Assembly (NCBI GenBank): GCA_945874855.1
Contig: CAMCIP010000081.1
Span: 1 to 9,665 of the forward strand
Source of the DNA: Brevundimonas vancanneytii
GTDB lineage: Bacteria > Pseudomonadota > Alphaproteobacteria > Caulobacterales > Caulobacteraceae
Direction of reading: 5' to 3'
DNA length: 9,665 bases
The position numbers were made by a program, and so were the translations under genes. Positions 6,214-9,665 of the stretch are shown here, piece after piece. Each line of letters starts with the position of its first letter. The first letter of the stretch is position 1. The notes beneath the pieces are model-generated. The model saw nothing but the letters and a program-made list of their open reading frames with translations, searched no databases and had not been told where the DNA came from.

Positions 6214-6687
6214 TCATCGCTCGCCCGTCTGCACTTGCCCCTCTACCCACTCCGCGTCCCGCGCCGTCTCATAGGCTTCGCGCACGCCCTGCCGCGGCAT
6301 GTCGGCGCCCAGCAAGGCCACCTGGGTGGCCCAGACCTCCGAGATCCCGCGCACCGTGTCGGTGACCCAGCCCGGGGCCTGCTGGCGCGACCAGTTGGGC
6401 ACGGAGACGGCGTTGAAGATCGCCATGAAGACCGTCACCACCAGCAGAACCCGCGTGGCCCAGCGCTGGTCGCGCGCGGCCAGGCCCTCCTCGTCCGGCG
6501 GCGGTCCGGGCGGGAAGGCGAAGCGGGCCATGGCCTTCAGCCGGTTCTCCCGCGCGATCAGGTCGTGGGCGTCAGCGCCCCGGTTCCAGTCGCTGGCCGG
6601 ATCGGCGCCGAACGCCGCCGGCTCCAGCGGCGGAAACGGCGAGGGCGGCGGCGGCGGGAAGACTGGCGGGTCGGTCGGATCGGTCAT
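6214..6687 (-). CDS. Small proline-rich single-pass membrane protein of the acyltransferase operon
   Basis: 157 aa. The start ATG at 6687 has GGGGAGGG (6695-6702) seven bases upstream and lies 16 bp after the MBOAT stop, so it is very likely in the same operon. Residues 4-21 are strongly proline-rich (a run of five prolines at 11-15), followed by a polar, probably cytoplasmic stretch with FPPGPPPDEE (58-67). One membrane helix spans about 79-95 (RVLLVVTVFMAIFNAV). The remaining 60 residues (VPNWSRQQAPGW, GISEVWATQVALLGAD, MPRQGVREAYE) would be periplasmic. I do not recognise an enzymatic motif. A helix followed by a segment ending in PRQ-VREA recalls, from memory and weakly, the N-terminal region of DUF459-type proteins, one of which starts this operon. 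A role as a partner or scaffold of the O-acyltransferase is inferred from position only. Confidence 0.8.
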   Translation of the reverse strand: MTDPTDPPVFPPPPPSPFPPLEPAAFGADPASDWNRGADAHDLIARENRLKAMARFAFPPGPPPDEEGLAARDQRWATRVLLVVTVFMAIFNAVSVPNWSRQQAPGWVTDTVRGISEVWATQVALLGADMPRQGVREAYETARDAEWVEGQVQTGER

Positions 6688-6703
6688 GCGGCGTCCCTCC
6701 CCG

Positions 6704-8107
6704 TCAGAACTGGAAATAGATGAAGGGCGCCACGCCCTCGGGCCGCACCGCCTCGATCAGCAGGAAGGCCACGCCCAGCAGCAGGCCCAGGGTGATCGAC
6801 GGCGCCGCCTTCAGCCGCTCGGTCATGCCCTCGACCGCGCGCGGCGGCAGCCAGTGCATGGCCAGCCCCCCGACGATCAGCACCGCCAGGAACGGCGTGG
6901 TCATCACGACCGGACCCCACCGACCCAGCCCCTCCAGCATGGCCACGGCCAGGTCGAAAGTCTCGGCCCGGAACAGGATCCACCCCAGACAGACGACGTG
7001 GAAGGTCAGCAACACCCCCAGCCAGGTCGGCACATTCCAGCGCCCGCCCAGCGCGGCCTTGCCCACACGTTCCACCACCTGGGCCCCGCCGTGCAGCGCG
7101 CCCCACAGGATGAAGGTCCAGGCCGCCCCGTGCCACAGCCCGCCCAGCAGCATGGTGATCATCACGTTCAGGCTGGACGACCAGAGGCCCTTCTTGCCTC
7201 CGCCCAGCGGCACATACAGATAGTCCCGCAGCCAGCTGGACAGGCTGATGTGCCAGCGCCGCCAGAACTGCTGCATCGACCGCGCCCGGTACGGCTGGTC
7301 GAAATTGCGCGGGAAGGAATAGCCCAGCAGCGCCGCCAGCCCGATCGCCATGTCCGAATAGGCCGAGAAGTCGCAGTAGATCTGCACCGCATAGGCATAG
7401 GTCGCCGCGGCGATGTCGAAGGCGGAATAGGCCGACGGATCGAAGAAGACCGGGTCCACCAGCCGCACGGCCAGTTCCGACGCGATCACCGTCTTCTTGA
7501 ACAGGCCCCAGACGATCAGCAGCAGACCATGGGTCGCCATCTCGCGCGTCAGGCGCGGGGCCCGGTCGAACTGGGGCAGCAGGTCGGACGCCCGCACGAT
7601 CGGCCCGGCCACCAGATGCGGGAAGAAGCTCATCAGCAGCATGACGTCCAGCAGGCTGCGCGCCAGCGGTGTCGTCCGCCGATAGACGTCCACCACATAG
7701 CTGATCCCCTGGAAGGTGAAGAAGCTGATCCCCACCGGCAGGATCACCTGCAGCAGCGGCAGATCCCGCTCCCAGCCGACCCGCGCCAGCAGCTGCCCCA
7801 TCTCCTCGACGAAGAAGCCGTAGTATTTGAAGAAGCCGAGGATCAGCAGATTGACCGCCACCCCCAGCGCCACCAGCCATTTGCGCTGGACCGCGCGCTC
7901 CTCGCGGCTGATCAGGACGGCCACGCCCCAGTTCAGCACCGCCGACAGGATCAGCAGGCCGACGAAACGCCAGTCCCACTGGGCGTAGAAGAACCAGCTG
8001 GCCAGCAGCAGGAACAGCTTGCGCCGCCCGTTCTCGCGATCCAGCGACCAGGAGGTAAAATAGACGAACAGGAAGAAGACGGCGAAGGCGAGGGTCGGGA
8101 ACAGCAT
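6704..8107 (-). CDS. MBOAT family membrane O-acyltransferase (AlgI/PatA-like)
   Basis: 467 aa, standard for the AlgI/PatA/DltB-type branch of membrane-bound O-acyltransferases. The start ATG at 8107 overlaps the upstream SGNH stop by one base (TGATG). Multiple hydrophobic helices are evident (residues about 3-17, 31-38, 46-66, and several near the C-terminus). Family motifs are PHLVAGPIVR, YCDFSAYSDMAIG, FWRRWHISLSSWLRDYLYVP with conserved His286, and LGGLWHGAAWTFILWG with the invariant, presumably catalytic His326. Known relatives take acyl groups from a cytoplasmic donor across the inner membrane and pass them to a periplasmic SGNH-type partner, which modifies alginate, peptidoglycan or other polysaccharides. 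The two SGNH-type genes upstream fit that scheme. The polymer modified here cannot be told from the window. A longer same-strand frame at 6684-8135 is an out-of-frame shadow. Confidence 0.95.
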   Translation of the reverse strand: MLFPTLAFAVFFLFVYFTSWSLDRENGRRKLFLLLASWFFYAQWDWRFVGLLILSAVLNWGVAVLISREERAVQRKWLVALGVAVNLLILGFFKYYGFFVEEMGQLLARVGWERDLPLLQVILPVGISFFTFQGISYVVDVYRRTTPLARSLLDVMLLMSFFPHLVAGPIVRASDLLPQFDRAPRLTREMATHGLLLIVWGLFKKTVIASELAVRLVDPVFFDPSAYSAFDIAAATYAYAVQIYCDFSAYSDMAIGLAALLGYSFPRNFDQPYRARSMQQFWRRWHISLSSWLRDYLYVPLGGGKKGLWSSSLNVMITMLLGGLWHGAAWTFILWGALHGGAQVVERVGKAALGGRWNVPTWLGVLLTFHVVCLGWILFRAETFDLAVAMLEGLGRWGPVVMTTPFLAVLIVGGLAMHWLPPRAVEGMTERLKAAPSITLGLLLGVAFLLIEAVRPEGVAPFIYFQF

Positions 8108-9336
8108 CAGAAGGCCCCCGCCCGCCAGGCGTCATAGGCGCCGGTCAGATCGGCGGCCAGGATCGCGCCCAGCCACTCGCCGCCCGCGGCGCTGAAATGG
8201 ACCCGGTCGCCGCGCATCAGGGGGTCCTCCCCCAGCGCCAGCCGTTCGGCCGAACAGTCCCCGCCCATGCGCCCATGCCAGTCCCAGAACGCGACGCCCG
8301 CCTCGGCCGCGACCCGGCGTTGCAAGTCACGCACCCGCGCCAGACCCGGCGGCGGTCCCCGCTCCGGCGCGCCCGGACAGGCCCCGGTCTCGCCCCGCCT
8401 CAGGGCGTCCGGCGCCCCCAGGATCAGGATCGCCGCCCCCGGCGCCAGCTGCCGCAGCCGGTCGATCTGCGCGCGCAGCAGCCGCTCATAGGCGGCCAGG
8501 TCCAGCCCGTCGTCGAACCCCTCATTGGTGCCATAGGCCAGCACGATCAGGTCCGGCGGACGGGCCGACAGCTCGGCCGCCACCACCGCCTCGTCGCGCG
8601 CCGCCAGGTCCGACAGCGTCGTCCCGACATGGCCGAGGTTCGACAGGATCAGCCCCGGCCCCGGCCCCTCCAGCCAGACGGAGTCCAGCACGGCGCCCCC
8701 GTCGGCCGCCCGCAACGTCACCGTCCGCATCGGCCGCGTCGCCGTCAGCGTCCGGCAGGCCCCCGCGCCCAGCTCCACCGCGCCCAGCGGCGCCCCGTCG
8801 GCGTCCACCGCCACCCGGCCCTCGCGCCCGCACAGGGCCACCGTCGCGGTCGCCGCCTCCGGATCCAGGGTGAAGGTCAGCGTCGCCCCGGCCGCCACCC
8901 GCGCCGGCCCGCCCGCCAGCCCCGTGGCGGTCAGGCTGCGATAGCCCCCGACCGAGGTCGGCGCCGGCGTCCAGTCCCAGCCCTGCGCCGTCACCTGCAC
9001 CTGTCGCGGGGCATAGCCGGCCCAGGGCAGGCCCGGCGCCAGCAGCCCGCGCCCGCCGCGACCGAACCGGCCCTGCAGCCGGGACCGCACCGGCCCGGTA
9101 AACAGGTCGCCCGCCGTATGGCTGTCGCCGATCTGCAGCACATGGACCGGCCGGCTCGCCCCCGCCTCCAGCGCCGCCAGTCCGCGAAAGAAGGGCGCCA
9201 GTCGCTCGGCCCCGCACAGGCCTCCGGGACAGATCGAGGTCCCCGCCGCCGGCAGGTCGCGCGGCGCATAGGCCGTCTGCGCCGCCGCCGGGCCGACGAC
9301 CGCCAGCGCCAGCGCCGCCGCCAGCGCCGTCTTCAC
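8107..9336 (-). CDS. Exported SGNH/GDSL hydrolase or O-acetyltransferase with inserted beta domain
   Basis: 409 aa from a GTG start at 9336-9334, which overlaps the preceding stop (GTGA) and so is probably translated by coupling. A signal peptide is clear: MKTALAAALALAVVGPAAA, cleavage after Ala19. SGNH blocks are block I QIGDSHTAGD with nucleophile Ser72, block II SNLGHVGTT (232-240), block III AYGTNEG with Asn271, and block V DRVHFS with Asp377 and His380. Between blocks I and II, residues about 130-225 are a beta-rich insertion (TLTFTLDPE, ATVALCG, RTVTLRAAD). This matches the layout of peptidoglycan O-acetylesterases such as Ape1/PatB, which carry a carbohydrate-binding-like insert. It would act in the periplasm as transferase or esterase together with the adjacent MBOAT protein. 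Which direction it works, and on which glycan, is not decidable from sequence. Confidence 0.9.
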   Translation of the reverse strand: MKTALAAALALAVVGPAAAQTAYAPRDLPAAGTSICPGGLCGAERLAPFFRGLAALEAGASRPVHVLQIGDSHTAGDLFTGPVRSRLQGRFGRGGRGLLAPGLPWAGYAPRQVQVTAQGWDWTPAPTSVGGYRSLTATGLAGGPARVAAGATLTFTLDPEAATATVALCGREGRVAVDADGAPLGAVELGAGACRTLTATRPMRTVTLRAADGGAVLDSVWLEGPGPGLILSNLGHVGTTLSDLAARDEAVVAAELSARPPDLIVLAYGTNEGFDDGLDLAAYERLLRAQIDRLRQLAPGAAILILGAPDALRRGETGACPGAPERGPPPGLARVRDLQRRVAAEAGVAFWDWHGRMGGDCSAERLALGEDPLMRGDRVHFSAAGGEWLGAILAADLTGAYDAWRAGAF

Positions 9337-9665
9337 GGGGTTCTGGCCGTCAGGCCCGCGTCAGCCCGGATGCGGGCCTCCACCGGCTCGGCCAGACGCA
9401 CATAGCCGGCCATGCTCATGTGGATGCCGTCATTGGCGCGCATCAACCGTTGACGACCCCCCTCATCGGCATAGGGCATGTAGCGGCCCTGGGCGTCAGA
9501 GGTCAGGCCGACGGTGTCCACATAGGGCACGCCCAGCGCCTTCATGCGCGCCTCGACCACCTCATTGATGATGGCCATGCGCCCGTCGAACGAGTCCCGC
9601 TTCATGCGCGGCATGCCGACCCAGTAGACCACCGCCCCGCGCGACCGGAACAGGGCCACCAGCGC
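9333..9665 (-). CDS. DUF459-type SGNH family protein, C-terminal part (cut by window edge)
   Basis: The reading frame is open to the window edge, giving 110 visible residues; the true start lies beyond 9665. The visible part runs from AVVYWVGMPRMKRDSFD through PYVDTVGLT to the family block DGIHMSMAGYVRLAEPVEAR. Its Asp (codon 9431-9429) and His (codon 9422-9420) are the expected block V DxxH pair of an SGNH hydrolase fold. VYWVGMP and a final D-IH---AG-RLA are what I remember of DUF459 proteins, which are periplasmic and often sit beside MBOAT acyltransferases. Its stop overlaps the next gene's GTG start (GTGA), so it is the upstream member of a translationally coupled operon. The nucleophilic Ser block and any membrane anchor are outside the window. 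Confidence 0.8.
   Translation of the reverse strand, partial: ALVALFRSRGAVVYWVGMPRMKRDSFDGRMAIINEVVEARMKALGVPYVDTVGLTSDAQGRYMPYADEGGRQRLMRANDGIHMSMAGYVRLAEPVEARIRADAGLTARTP

Noticed and set aside
6050..6220. Classical insertion sequence or MITE with target-site duplication
   Set aside because: No transposase is present and the bases flanking 6058 and 6212 do not form a duplication, so only a REP/MITE-like label is justified.
6037..6274. Short open frames across the palindrome on both strands, with peptides such as CPSPGGRGLE and LSRRER
   Set aside because: They are translations of the repeat nonamers and recur wherever the repeat occurs; no independent evidence of coding.
6684..8135. A 483-residue minus-strand frame overlapping the MBOAT gene
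   Set aside because: It is in a different phase from the MBOAT frame, has Gly/Ala/Arg-rich composition without membrane helices, and shares no acyltransferase motif.
6299..8137. A 612-residue plus-strand open frame
   Set aside because: Antisense to the MBOAT and small membrane protein genes, with very high Gln, His and Pro content and no family motif, whereas the minus-strand frames carry clear motifs.
8197..9405. A 402-residue plus-strand frame opposite the SGNH gene
   Set aside because: Arg/Pro/Gln-rich without motifs; the opposite strand has a signal peptide and all SGNH blocks.

Overview
The window is very GC-rich and every gene I can support lies on the minus strand, so transcription runs from position 9665 towards 1. 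GC content, codon use, the gene families and a CCCTCTCCC/GGGAGAGGG hairpin repeat suggest an alphaproteobacterium, most likely Caulobacterales (Brevundimonas-like). That placement is an inference from style, not from a marker gene.

Right part (9665 to 6214): a tightly coupled four-gene operon. It holds the C-terminal end of a DUF459-type SGNH protein, an exported SGNH/GDSL esterase-like protein with an inserted beta-rich module, an AlgI/PatA-like MBOAT membrane O-acyltransferase, and a small single-pass membrane protein with a proline-rich N-terminus. The first three genes overlap stop-to-start. Together they look like a machine that moves acyl (probably acetyl) groups across the inner membrane onto, or off, a cell-envelope or exported polysaccharide.

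Middle (6213 to 5644): a 155-bp nested palindrome (6058-6212) fills almost the whole gap after the operon. It is followed by a small DUF559 (Vsr-like, PD-(D/E)XK-type) nuclease gene that starts with TTG. A degenerate single copy of the same hairpin (5685-5705) abuts the nuclease stop codon. The nuclease is thus bracketed by hairpins of one family and is visibly less GC-rich than its neighbours. It is a candidate repeat-associated mobile cassette and the most interesting part of the window.

Left-centre (5643 to 2704): a large secreted serine peptidase of the S9 family that closely resembles the S9D (chloroplast glutamyl endopeptidase-like) group, then a small lipoprotein of unknown function.

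Left part (2602 to 1): a circularly permuted ATP-grasp protein, an alpha-E protein and the N-terminus of a transglutaminase-like protein. This is a conserved trio predicted to form a peptide ligation/tagging system, often found with the proteasome-like peptidase Anbu. The window ends before any such gene could be seen. No rRNA, tRNA, CRISPR array or classical insertion sequence was found. No gap between genes exceeds 160 bp.
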